Source: an uncultured Bacteroidales bacterium
Lineage (GTDB): Bacteria > Bacteroidota > Bacteroidia > Bacteroidales > P3
Assembly: GCA_946540365.1 (NCBI GenBank)
Contig: CAMNIH010000032.1
Location: forward strand, 1-14,272
Length of the DNA: 14,272 nucleotides
Reading direction: 5' to 3'
The notes beneath the pieces are model-generated. The model worked only from the letters and a program-made list of their open reading frames with translations, ran no database searches and was not told where the DNA came from. The position numbers and the translations under genes were made by a program. This document shows, piece by piece, positions 6,050-13,022 of the stretch (position 1 is its first letter; each line of letters begins with the position of its first letter).

Positions 6050-8055
6050 AATTTCACCACCACCTTCTGTGAGGGGCGGTTGCCGATCTGGACGATGTAC
6101 ACGCCCGGGCGGTCGACCTGGACGGTGCCGTCGTAGTAGCGGTGGTCGAGCAGATGCCCTTTAGTGTCGTAGACGTACCATCCCTCGCCCTCGCTGCCGC
6201 TGACGCTGATGGTGCCGCGGCCCACACTCACCGTGGCCACGCGCGGCGCGGGCTCGGCGATGCCAGTGCAGTCCTCCTCGATGCTGTAGTCGCAGGCGGC
6301 GCCCCAGTGGGGAGCGGCGTCGTAGGCCTCGGCCGAGTGGCACGGCACGACGAGCTGCAGGCGGCCCTGGATGCCATGGAAGGTGTTGCTCTCGATGGCG
6401 GGTGGCACGGTGGCCTTGGAGACGAAGATGTCCAGCGCGTAGCACTCCATGAAGGCATACGCGCCCAGGCGGCGCACCGTGGAGGGCAGCACGAAGCCGG
6501 CCAGCCGGATGCAGCCGCGGAAGGCGGCCTCGCCGAGGGTGTCGATGCCCTCGGGGATGGCCACGTGGGGCAGCTGCACGCAATAGACGAAGCAGGAGTC
6601 GCCCATGCGGCGGCAGCTGGAGGGGATGACCACCTCGGTGTTCAGCTTGGAGCAGTTGCCGAGGGCCTGGGTGCCGAGGCTGACGAGGCGCTGGCCGAAG
6701 TTGATGGACCTGAGGTAGGAGTAGGCGAAGGCGTCGCGATCGATAGTGACCTCGGCGTCCTGGATCACCACGTCGGCCACGCCGGGCTGGTCGTAGGCCG
6801 TGGGATAGAAGGCGCTGTGGAAGGCGCCGCGGCCGATGTAGCGCACCGTACGCGGGATGGTGAGGGCGCGCAGGGGCGTGGCCATGAAGGCATAGCGGTC
6901 GATGCTGTCGAGCCCTTCGGGCAGGGTGACCGAGAAGAGGTTGGCGCAGCCGCGGAAGGCGTTGGGGGCGATGGTGACGACCGACTGGGGCACCGTGAAG
7001 GCGCTGAGGGCGCGGTGGGCGCCGGTGAGGCGGGTCTTGGTGGCGTCTGCGTAGTAGACGCTGTCCTCCCGATAGCCGTTGACGTTGTTGGCCGCCCAGG
7101 GGCTGCCGGCGGCGGTGCCGTGGTAGACCACGTTGGGCATCACAAAGAAGGCCTGCGGGCCGATGGTGTCGACGCCGTCGGGCACGACGAGTTCGGTGAT
7201 ATTGGTGCCGCGCATGGCACGGCGTCCGATGGCGGTGAGGGTGGCGGGCAGCTGGATGGACTGGATCTCATAGTGCGCCGCGAAGGCGTTGTCGGCCAGG
7301 GCGGTGACGGTGTACTGCCGGCCGTCGTGCGCGACGGTGGCGGGGATGAGGAGCGTGTCGTTGTAGTGGATGTAGGGCTCGTCCCAAGCCACGTAGGTGT
7401 CGCCCTGCACGCTGACGTGGCCTGCGGCGGAGTCGATGATGGTGTAGAAGAGGGTGTCGCCCTGCGGGGTGACGGACTGGAAGTCGCAGTCGACCTGCGC
7501 TTTGGTGCTGTTGGCCATCAGGGCCAGGGCCGCGGTCATGGCGGCGGTTCTCATACGGCTGTTCATATCGGCAGGATTCAAGGTGTCGTAGAAGAGGCTG
7601 TCGGAGGCGTCGTGCATCACCGAACTGACCAGCCGGTTGCCCTCGCGGCGGGTGTAGGTGAGGGTGCGGGAGTCGAGGCCGTAGGTGACGGAGTAGCCCT
7701 CGCCGGAGCGGCCCAGGTAGTGGTAGTCGATGATCCGCGCGCGGGCGGGGACGGCCTCGGCGCTGTCGGCCGGGGCGGTGCGGGGTTGCGGGCGTGGGGT
7801 ATGCGGCTGGGAGGCCGTTTCGGTGGTCTTGCGGGGCGCCAGGAAGGCGGGGCGCCACTGGGGCACCACGCTCATGGCCAGGGCCGTGCTGGTGAGCAGC
7901 AGGATCGCTATGGCGGCTGCGCGGCGCAGGGTGCGCCTGCGGGCCGCACGGGCCTGGCACCACTCGTCGAGGCCGTCGGTCATCGTGCGCTGCAGCTCCT
8001 CGCTGTCGAAGCCCTGCAGGCGGTTGATCAGGTTGTCTATCTCTTCTTGTTTCAT
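6046..8055 (-). CDS. Anti-sigma-like membrane anchor fused to a BspA-type leucine-rich-repeat protein with T9SS-like C-terminus
   Basis: This is a 669-residue frame. Residues 1-45 are cytoplasmic-looking and basic at the end (RAARRRTLRR), followed by a helix at about 46-65 and a Pro/Ala/Arg-rich linker, like an anti-sigma factor. Residues 164-188 then look like a second, secretory signal (MRTAAMTAALALMANSTKAQ at 168-187). From about residue 240 there are repeated LRR_5/BspA-type units (AFRGCANLFSVTLPEGLDSI, AFRGCIRLAGFVLPSTVRRL). Residues about 606-669 resemble a type IX secretion C-terminal domain (GVYIVQIG ... SQKVVVKF). The start ATG overlaps the sigma-factor stop (ATGA). Met164 (7566) or Met168 (7554) could start a separate secreted LRR protein. 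BspA-type LRR proteins are surface or secreted binding proteins; the sensor role is inferred. Its end overlaps the SDR stop. Confidence 0.85.
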   Translation of the reverse strand: MKQEEIDNLINRLQGFDSEELQRTMTDGLDEWCQARAARRRTLRRAAAIAILLLTSTALAMSVVPQWRPAFLAPRKTTETASQPHTPRPQPRTAPADSAEAVPARARIIDYHYLGRSGEGYSVTYGLDSRTLTYTRREGNRLVSSVMHDASDSLFYDTLNPADMNSRMRTAAMTAALALMANSTKAQVDCDFQSVTPQGDTLFYTIIDSAAGHVSVQGDTYVAWDEPYIHYNDTLLIPATVAHDGRQYTVTALADNAFAAHYEIQSIQLPATLTAIGRRAMRGTNITELVVPDGVDTIGPQAFFVMPNVVYHGTAAGSPWAANNVNGYREDSVYYADATKTRLTGAHRALSAFTVPQSVVTIAPNAFRGCANLFSVTLPEGLDSIDRYAFMATPLRALTIPRTVRYIGRGAFHSAFYPTAYDQPGVADVVIQDAEVTIDRDAFAYSYLRSINFGQRLVSLGTQALGNCSKLNTEVVIPSSCRRMGDSCFVYCVQLPHVAIPEGIDTLGEAAFRGCIRLAGFVLPSTVRRLGAYAFMECYALDIFVSKATVPPAIESNTFHGIQGRLQLVVPCHSAEAYDAAPHWGAACDYSIEEDCTGIAEPAPRVATVSVGRGTISVSGSEGEGWYVYDTKGHLLDHRYYDGTVQVDRPGVYIVQIGNRPSQKVVVKF

Positions 8056-8519
8056 CTTTTCTCCTTGCGTAAACGTTCAATGATGCGGTGCAGGCGCTGG
8101 TAGACGGTGTCGCGTCGCAGGCCCATCCGCTCGGCTATTTCGTCGGCGCTGTAGCCCTCGAGGCGCAGCTGCACCAGCTGGCGGTCGGCGTCGGCGAGGC
8201 GGGCCAGCAGCTCGGCGACGGTCTCGCGGGCGTCGTCGGCCTCGTCGATCAGGTTGTCGGGCAGGGGCACCAAGGTGGGGGCGGGACGGCGGTGCAGGTG
8301 GTCGAGGACGGTGCGAGTGTGCCAGGCCACCCAGGCGCGCTCCTCGAAGGCGCTGGCGCCGGGGCGCAGCTTGCCGTAGTGTTCCCAGAGCGAGAGGCTG
8401 ACGTCCTGCACCAGGTCGCGGCAGCGCTCCACATTGCCACGGGCACGCGTCCAGCAGAGCGCCCACACCAACTGGCGGTGGCGGCTGAGCATCTCGGTAT
8501 ATGCCTCGTGGTTGTTCAT
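8052..8519 (-). CDS. ECF-type RNA polymerase sigma-70 factor
   Basis: This 155-residue protein directs RNA polymerase to a specific promoter set. Region 2 covers about residues 5-70, with CRDLVQDVSLSLWEHYGKL matching the usual acidic/aromatic core-binding helix. Region 4 covers about 98-152, with DRQLVQLRLEGYSADEIAER and the recognition helix MGLRRDTVYQRLHR. The ATG at 8519 gives a family-normal N-terminus; the longer open frame upstream is only the out-of-frame overlap of the preceding gene. It lies 5 bases after that gene and its TGA overlaps the next ATG, so the three genes form a tight operon. It is a paralogue of the interrupted sigma gene at 779-1306 and probably reads the shared motif at 9227-9268, which is an inference. 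Confidence 0.93.
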   Translation of the reverse strand: MNNHEAYTEMLSRHRQLVWALCWTRARGNVERCRDLVQDVSLSLWEHYGKLRPGASAFEERAWVAWHTRTVLDHLHRRPAPTLVPLPDNLIDEADDARETVAELLARLADADRQLVQLRLEGYSADEIAERMGLRRDTVYQRLHRIIERLRKEKR

Positions 8520-8524
8520 CCGGA

Positions 8525-9220
8525 TCAGTTCTTTTCCTGCTTCTTCGGGGTGGCCTTGGCGTCGCGTATGCGGCCGTTGAGGATGAGGTCGTTCTTCATG
8601 TCGCTGTTGGTGGCGTCGGCCTTGAGGCCGGCGTTGCGGAGGTGGTACTTGTAGGCCCCTCGGGGGACCCCGAGCGGCAAGAGGGCGCGCACCACCCCGC
8701 CCTGGGCGTCCAGCTCGTCCCATTCGGGCACCATGTCGGGCGAGATGGCGACCGAGGCGCTGTGGTCGCCGCCCCCGTGGCGACGGTGCATGTTCCAGAG
8801 GCGGGTGTCGTCGGGCGAGAAGATATACTGCGATCCCAGCAGATGGCGCAGGGCGGTCACGCGGACCTCGCGCAGGTTGACCATGCGCAGCGTGTCGGTG
8901 ATGACGCCGATGCTGAGGTCGACATCCTGCATCAGCACGAGGTCGGACTGGTAGAGGGTGATGCCCCGCACCTGCACCTCGAGGAGGTAGCTCCCTTCGG
9001 GGACGAGCATGGCGGCGAAGGCGCCCGTGCTGTCGCACGACGCCGAGGCCCGCAGCGCCCCCTGCTGCAGCAGACGCACCACCGAGTAGGGCTCGGGGCG
9101 GCCCGACATGCGGTTCACCACCGTGCCCGACACCAGCACGCTGTCGGCCTCGACATCGTCCTGTCCCCAGGCAGCCGCAGCCGCAAGCAGGATCGTCAGC
9201 AATAGAATCGTCCGTTTCAT
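8525..9220 (-). CDS. Secreted protein with carboxypeptidase regulatory-like (CarboxypepD_reg) domain
   Basis: This 231-residue protein starts with a clear signal peptide (MKRTILLLTILLAAAAAWGQ, residues 1-20), so it is exported. Residues about 28-122 read as a carboxypeptidase regulatory-like beta-sandwich: VSGTVVNRMSGRPEPYSVVR, then SCDSTGAFAAMLVPEGSYLL, then VNLREVRVTA. This is the fold often found at the N-terminus of TonB-dependent receptors, but here no barrel follows. The C-terminal about 110 residues, rich in Asp, His and Arg and ending in KKQEKN, are unrecognised. ATG 9220 is preferred: a second ATG at 9226 touches the -10-like box of the promoter, and the longer frame to 9280 begins with TTG. 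It is first in the operon before the ECF sigma factor. Its function is unknown; a cell-envelope role is inferred. Confidence 0.85.
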   Translation of the reverse strand: MKRTILLLTILLAAAAAWGQDDVEADSVLVSGTVVNRMSGRPEPYSVVRLLQQGALRASASCDSTGAFAAMLVPEGSYLLEVQVRGITLYQSDLVLMQDVDLSIGVITDTLRMVNLREVRVTALRHLLGSQYIFSPDDTRLWNMHRRHGGGDHSASVAISPDMVPEWDELDAQGGVVRALLPLGVPRGAYKYHLRNAGLKADATNSDMKNDLILNGRIRDAKATPKKQEKN

Positions 9221-9226
9221 GCCCAT

Positions 9227-9268
9227 ATAATACCCGGTTTTTGACCGAAATCTGACAGGCGGGTGAAA
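9227..9268 (-). promoter_or_regulatory. ECF-type promoter-like module upstream of the second ECF operon
   Basis: On the minus strand the blocks are TTTCACCC (9268-9261), GTCAG then ATTTC (9256-9252 onward), and GTATTAT (9233-9227), with 18 bases between GTCAG and GTATTAT. The overall length (42 bp) and all three blocks match the module at 1315-1356. It lies directly after the terminator of the upstream operon, as expected for a fresh promoter. Confidence 0.55.
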
Positions 9269-9278
9269 AAAAATTTGC

Positions 9279-9311
9279 AAAAAAGGCCGGAAGACTTCAC
9301 GCTTTCCGGCC
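9279..9311 (-). terminator. Intrinsic terminator of the rpiB-deoC-spt-acyltransferase run
   Basis: On the minus strand GGCCGGAA (9311-9304) pairs perfectly with TTCCGGCC (9292-9285) across an 11-base loop, followed by six T residues (9284-9279) and, a little further, a second T-run. It starts 46 bases after the stop of the acyltransferase gene, so it closes that transcription unit before the second ECF promoter. Confidence 0.85.
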
Positions 9312-9357
9312 TAATGATGTGTTCTACAAAGAGATGGTTACTGTTTTCAATCACTTA

Positions 9358-10479
9358 TTAAATCGACTTGCCGAATATGGCACGCTGCATGAGTGGAGTG
9401 GTGTGGTATTGCGTCTCCCAGATTTTGACGGCCTCGTTGCCGATAATCTGGGGGTTGGTGTAGGCGGTGTGGACGCCGTAGCGGATGGCGGCCTCGTTCA
9501 TGTCGCTGTAGTAGATGCTGTGTACGCCGCGCTTCTGCCACTCGGGCAGCACGCCGTTGAGCAGCAGGTCGATGGTGTCGAACTTGCGGAAGGCCCGCAG
9601 GATGTGGTACCAGCCGAAGGGGAAGAGGCTGCCGTTGGCCTTCTTGTAGGCCCCGTTGAGGTCGGGGATGGAGAGGCCGAAGGCCACCAGCTTGTCGTTC
9701 TCGTCGACCACGAACTGCACGAAGTCGAGGTTGACAAACGGGAAGTACTCGTCGATGTAGACCTTGATCTCCTTCTCGGTCATGGGCACGAAGTCGTAGA
9801 GGTCCTTGAAGCTCTCGTTGATGGCGTGGAAGAACTGCCAGGCATAGGGGATGAGCTCCTTGCGGCGCTTGACCTTGACGAGCTTCAGGTGGTACTTCTC
9901 CATGATGAGCTTGTTGAGCCGCGCCACCTTGTCGGGCACAGGCTGGTTGGCCTGCATCGAGTACTGCTGCCACTTGCACTTGATCTCGTAGCCCGCACGC
10001 TCGATGAAACGGATGTAGTACTCGGGGTTGTAGAGGGTGGAGATGTTCTGGCGGGCGTCGAAGTTGTCGATCACCCAGCACTCCTTGTCCATGTCGGTGA
10101 ATCCGAAGGGGCCCTCGATCTCGTCCATGCCGTGGGCCTTGCCGTATTCCACCACCTTGTTGAGCAGGGCCATGAAGACGTCGTAGTCCTCCACGAAGTC
10201 GAACCATCCGAAGCGGACGGCCTTCTTGTTCCAGTGCTCGTTGATGGTGCGGTTGATGATGGCGGCCACGCGGCCCACCACCTTGCCGTCCCGGTAGGCT
10301 AAGTACAGTTCGCGCGAGCAGTGCTCGAGCGACGGGTTCTTGTCGCTCAGCAGGTTCACCTCGTCGAAGTTCAGGGCAGGGATGTACGTCGGCACATCCT
10401 TGAACAGCTTGTTGGGGAAAGCGATAAACTTGCTGAGATCGCTCTTCTTTTCAACGGTTTTGATTAGTATATCACCCAT
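9358..10479 (-). CDS. YghO/GNAT-like acyltransferase, candidate bacterial ceramide synthase
   Basis: This 373-residue protein resembles the large GNAT-like proteins related to YghO. An N-terminal acetyltransferase-like part contains LYLAYRDGKVVGRVAAIINR (58-77) and GWFDFVED (91-98), followed by IEGPFGFTDMDKECWVIDNF (121-140). A second GNAT-like part contains FVVDENDKLVAFGLSIPDLN (256-275). No signal peptide or membrane helix is evident. It lies 37 bases after serine palmitoyltransferase in the same direction and ends at an intrinsic terminator, so the two are probably co-transcribed. In Caulobacter a GNAT-fold YghO relative acts as ceramide synthase beside a serine palmitoyltransferase. By analogy this protein may N-acylate the sphingoid base, but that rests on family resemblance and position only. 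The start ATG is unambiguous. Confidence 0.8.
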   Translation of the reverse strand: MGDILIKTVEKKSDLSKFIAFPNKLFKDVPTYIPALNFDEVNLLSDKNPSLEHCSRELYLAYRDGKVVGRVAAIINRTINEHWNKKAVRFGWFDFVEDYDVFMALLNKVVEYGKAHGMDEIEGPFGFTDMDKECWVIDNFDARQNISTLYNPEYYIRFIERAGYEIKCKWQQYSMQANQPVPDKVARLNKLIMEKYHLKLVKVKRRKELIPYAWQFFHAINESFKDLYDFVPMTEKEIKVYIDEYFPFVNLDFVQFVVDENDKLVAFGLSIPDLNGAYKKANGSLFPFGWYHILRAFRKFDTIDLLLNGVLPEWQKRGVHSIYYSDMNEAAIRYGVHTAYTNPQIIGNEAVKIWETQYHTTPLMQRAIFGKSI

Positions 10480-10516
10480 ACACTATCGTCTTAACTACTT
10501 GACTGATTAATTACTT

Positions 10517-11707
10517 CTAAATTACCCCCTGTTTCTTGAAGGCCTTGTAGATCTTCTCCACACCCTCGTCGATCTGTTGATGGGTGTGGGTGGCCATGAG
10601 GGCGAAGCGGATGAGGGTCTCGTCGCTCGGCACCGCCGGGCTGATGACCGGGGTCACAAAGACGCCGTCGACCAGCAGATCGTGGGTGATGGTGAAGGTC
10701 TTGATGTTGTCGCGGATGAAGAGCGGGATGATGGGTGTCGAGGTGTTGCCAATCTCAAAGCCAAGGTCTTTGAAGGCTTTGAAGGCATAGCGCTGGTTGT
10801 CCCAGAGGGCGGCGTTGCGCTCAGGCTCGCTACGCATGATGTGGAGCGCCTCGATGACCGATGCCGTGCTGGCCGGGGTGATGCTGGCCGTGAAGATGTA
10901 GGGACGCACCGAATGCTTCATCCAGTTGATAGTATCCTTGTCGGCAGCGATGAAACCGCCCACCGAGGCAAGACTCTTCGAGAAAGTGCCCATCACCAGG
11001 TCGACATTGGGCAGCATGTTGTAGTGGTCGCACGTGCCGCGGCCTTCGCGTCCGAAAACTCCAAGGCCATGTGCCTCGTCTACCATCAACGTAGCACCGT
11101 ACTTGTCGCAGATCTCCACCATCTTGTCCACATGCGCCACATCTCCCTCCATCGAGAAGACACCGTCGGTGACCACAAGCTTCGAGGCTTCCAGCGGCAC
11201 CTTGCTGAGCACACGCTCCAAGTCGGCCATGTCGTTGTGGCGGTATTTCTGCGTGGTGGCGATGGTGATCAGGCGTCCCTCCATGATCGAGGCATGCACG
11301 CGCTCGTCGTAGAAGAGGTAGTCGCCACGGCCGCAGATATTGGGTATGACGCCACTGTTGGCCAGGAATCCCGCCGAGAAGAGCATCACGCCGTCCTTGC
11401 CCAGGAATTCGGCCAACTCATCCTGCAACTGGATGTGGATGTCCAGCGTGCCGTTGAGGAACGGCGAACCGGCGCAACCGGTGCCGTACTTGTCGATGGC
11501 GCGCTTGGCGGCTTCCTTCAGACGCGGGTCGTTGGTGAGGCCCAGGTAGCTGTTCGATCCGAACATCAAAACCGGATGGTCGTGACCGGTGACGTACACC
11601 TCGGTGTTCTGCTCGCTGCAGATGGGTGTGAAGTAGGGATAAATACCCAGGGCTCTCATCTCCTGGGGGTAGGTGTATTGGGCTAACTTTTGTCGTAGCG
11701 GTTTCAT
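10517..11707 (-). CDS. spt: Serine palmitoyltransferase (alpha-oxoamine synthase family)
   Basis: This 396-residue PLP enzyme condenses an acyl thioester with an amino acid, probably serine, giving 3-ketosphinganine, the first step of sphingolipid synthesis. Visible fold-type-I features are His138 (ERVHAS), Asp210 and His213 (DEAHG), and the Schiff-base Lys244 in GTFSKSLASVGG. The N-terminal YPQEMRALGIYPYF and the GCAGSPFLNGTLDIH segment are typical of the Bacteroidetes serine palmitoyltransferase type; 2-amino-3-ketobutyrate ligase or 8-amino-7-oxononanoate synthase are less likely alternatives. Pro82 (GSPF) lies where many relatives have Arg. The protein lacks membrane helices and should be cytoplasmic. 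It follows deoC by 55 bases and precedes the YghO-like acyltransferase by 37. A promoter-like GTTG-N19-TTTCTTTG lies just upstream. It ends in TAG. Confidence 0.88.
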   Translation of the reverse strand: MKPLRQKLAQYTYPQEMRALGIYPYFTPICSEQNTEVYVTGHDHPVLMFGSNSYLGLTNDPRLKEAAKRAIDKYGTGCAGSPFLNGTLDIHIQLQDELAEFLGKDGVMLFSAGFLANSGVIPNICGRGDYLFYDERVHASIMEGRLITIATTQKYRHNDMADLERVLSKVPLEASKLVVTDGVFSMEGDVAHVDKMVEICDKYGATLMVDEAHGLGVFGREGRGTCDHYNMLPNVDLVMGTFSKSLASVGGFIAADKDTINWMKHSVRPYIFTASITPASTASVIEALHIMRSEPERNAALWDNQRYAFKAFKDLGFEIGNTSTPIIPLFIRDNIKTFTITHDLLVDGVFVTPVISPAVPSDETLIRFALMATHTHQQIDEGVEKIYKAFKKQGVI

Positions 11708-11728
11708 ATGATGTTATTTTTCAAACTG

Positions 11729-11759
11729 CAAAGAAACAAAAATTTTTCCAAACGGCAAC
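11729..11759 (-). promoter_or_regulatory. Putative promoter of the serine palmitoyltransferase gene
   Basis: On the minus strand GTTG (11759-11756) is followed after 19 bases by TTTCTTTG then CA (11736-11729), one mismatch from TAnnTTTG. The gap pattern GTTG-N19 equals that before nadA. It sits in the 55-base gap after deoC, so spt could be read both from here and by readthrough from rpiB-deoC. Confidence 0.4.
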
Positions 11760-11762
11760 GAA

Positions 11763-12518
11763 TTAAAATGTTAAAATTGAATACAAGCCCTCCGTCAAAC
11801 TGCTGGCTCCGATTCTAAATGTCTGGTTATTAATATAATCTTCACCCATGATTTTTTTTGCCATCCGGGCGTACCCAAGGGCCTCTTCGGGCCTTCTGAT
11901 GCCTCCAGCAGCCTTGAATCCGACCTGAATTTTACAAATTTTAACGTAACCTTTAATAACATTTAACATTGTCTCCGCCCCCTCGAGGGTGGCACCGGCG
12001 CTACCCTTGCCGGTCGAGGTCTTGATGAAATCGGCCCCTCCTTCGATGGCCACCCGCGCCGCATGCTCGATCATGATGGGCGACGGCAGATCGCAGGTCT
12101 CCAGGATGACCTTCAGATGTTTCCCGCCGCAGGCATCCTTCATGGCTCTCACCTCGTCGTACACCGCACTCTCTTTGCCCGACAGCAGCAGGCCACGGTT
12201 GAGCACGATGTCCACCTCGTCGGCGCCGTCGGCGATCACACGCCGCACCTCGTCGACCTTCAACTCCAACGGCAGCTGTCCGTGGGGGAACGCCCCCGCC
12301 ACCGAGGCCACCGCAATCCCGCTCTCTGCCAACGCCCGCTTGGCCGTAGCCACAAAGCGCGGATAGACACACACCGCCGCCACCGTGGTGCCGTCGGCCA
12401 GCGTCATCGCACGCGTCCGCCGGCAGAAGGCCTCGACCGATTCATCGCTGTCGGTAGCTGTCAGGGTGGTGTTGTCAATACAAGAGAAGAGCTTCCTGGC
12501 TAATTCGGTATCGCTCAT
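11763..12518 (-). CDS. deoC: Deoxyribose-phosphate aldolase
   Basis: This 251-residue class I aldolase cleaves 2-deoxyribose 5-phosphate to glyceraldehyde 3-phosphate and acetaldehyde, feeding deoxynucleoside carbon into glycolysis. The key residues match the E. coli enzyme: Asp103 in DEVDIVLNRG, the Schiff-base Lys166 in DFIKTSTGKG, and Lys202 in VGFKAAGGIR. Length is near that of the E. coli protein. The start is ATG 12518, overlapping the rpiB TGA (ATGA), which gives a normal N-terminus (MSDTELARKL); the longer open frame to 12758 only shadows rpiB. Pairing with rpiB makes metabolic sense because both handle pentose 5-phosphates, and the overlap indicates coupled translation. It ends in TAA 55 bases before spt. 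Confidence 0.95.
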   Translation of the reverse strand: MSDTELARKLFSCIDNTTLTATDSDESVEAFCRRTRAMTLADGTTVAAVCVYPRFVATAKRALAESGIAVASVAGAFPHGQLPLELKVDEVRRVIADGADEVDIVLNRGLLLSGKESAVYDEVRAMKDACGGKHLKVILETCDLPSPIMIEHAARVAIEGGADFIKTSTGKGSAGATLEGAETMLNVIKGYVKICKIQVGFKAAGGIRRPEEALGYARMAKKIMGEDYINNQTFRIGASSLTEGLYSILTF

Positions 12519-12955
12519 AGCAGCTGACTGATCTTCTCCACCCGGCGCTGATGACGGCCACCCTCGAACGGAGTGTCCAGGTATTCGTCGACAATCTGCA
12601 TGGCGGTCGCCTCGTCGATGAAGCGCGCCGGCATCGAGATGCAGTTGCAGTCGTTGTGTTGACGCCCCAGATGGGCTATCTCCGGTGTCCAGCACAGCGC
12701 ACAGCGCACATGGCGGTATTTGTTGACGGTCATCTGCACCCCGTTGCCGCTGCCGCATATCACGATGCCGCGACGGTACTCGCCCTTCTCCAAAGCACTG
12801 CCCACCTGATGGGCAAAGTCGGGATAGTCGCAGCTCTCGGTCGAGTGGGTGCCGTAGTCCTTCACCTCGAATCCGCGAGCCTTCAGATGCTCTATCACTT
12901 TCAGTTTCAGTTCGTAGCCAGCATGGTCACATGCAATAGGTATTATTTCTTTCAT
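12515..12955 (-). CDS. rpiB: Ribose-5-phosphate isomerase B
   Basis: This 146-residue enzyme interconverts ribose 5-phosphate and ribulose 5-phosphate in the pentose phosphate pathway. It shows the RpiB/LacAB hallmarks: CDHAG (residues 9-13), YGTHS (34-38), DYPDFA (43-48), the catalytic Cys67 in ICGSGNG (66-72), and RQHND (98-102) with His100. The C-terminal FEGGRHQRRVEKI is also typical of RpiB. Length matches the family. The ATG at 12955 is preceded by a TACTTTTG promoter element 20 bases upstream. It is the first gene of a minus-strand run and overlaps deoC by 4 bp. All active-site residues that I can identify are present. Confidence 0.96.
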   Translation of the reverse strand: MKEIIPIACDHAGYELKLKVIEHLKARGFEVKDYGTHSTESCDYPDFAHQVGSALEKGEYRRGIVICGSGNGVQMTVNKYRHVRCALCWTPEIAHLGRQHNDCNCISMPARFIDEATAMQIVDEYLDTPFEGGRHQRRVEKISQLL

Positions 12956-12974
12956 AGTCGTACAATATTTTTTG

Positions 12975-12982
12975 CAAAAGTA
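12975..12982 (-). promoter_or_regulatory. TACTTTTG (-7) promoter element for rpiB-deoC
   Basis: On the minus strand TACTTTTG followed by CA fits TAnnTTTG exactly and lies 19 bases before the rpiB ATG. No good TTTG is seen 19-21 bases further upstream, so only the -7 half is clear. Confidence 0.55.
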
Positions 12983-13022
12983 CTGATTTTATTTCATCCC
13001 TCCCGCATGTCACGCTGTATAT

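Noticed and set aside
6142..8103. 653-codon open frame on the plus strand
   Set aside because: Antisense to the LRR gene; the Gly/Ala/Val/Asp-rich translation is typical of a shadow frame, whereas the minus-strand product has clear LRR units.
8052..9038. Longer 328-residue version of the second sigma factor
   Set aside because: The added N-terminus is an out-of-frame reading of the CarboxypepD_reg gene; ATG 8519 gives the normal ECF length.
11763..12758. Longer 331-residue version of DeoC
   Set aside because: The extension overlaps rpiB out of frame; ATG 12518 gives the family N-terminus and the usual ATGA overlap.
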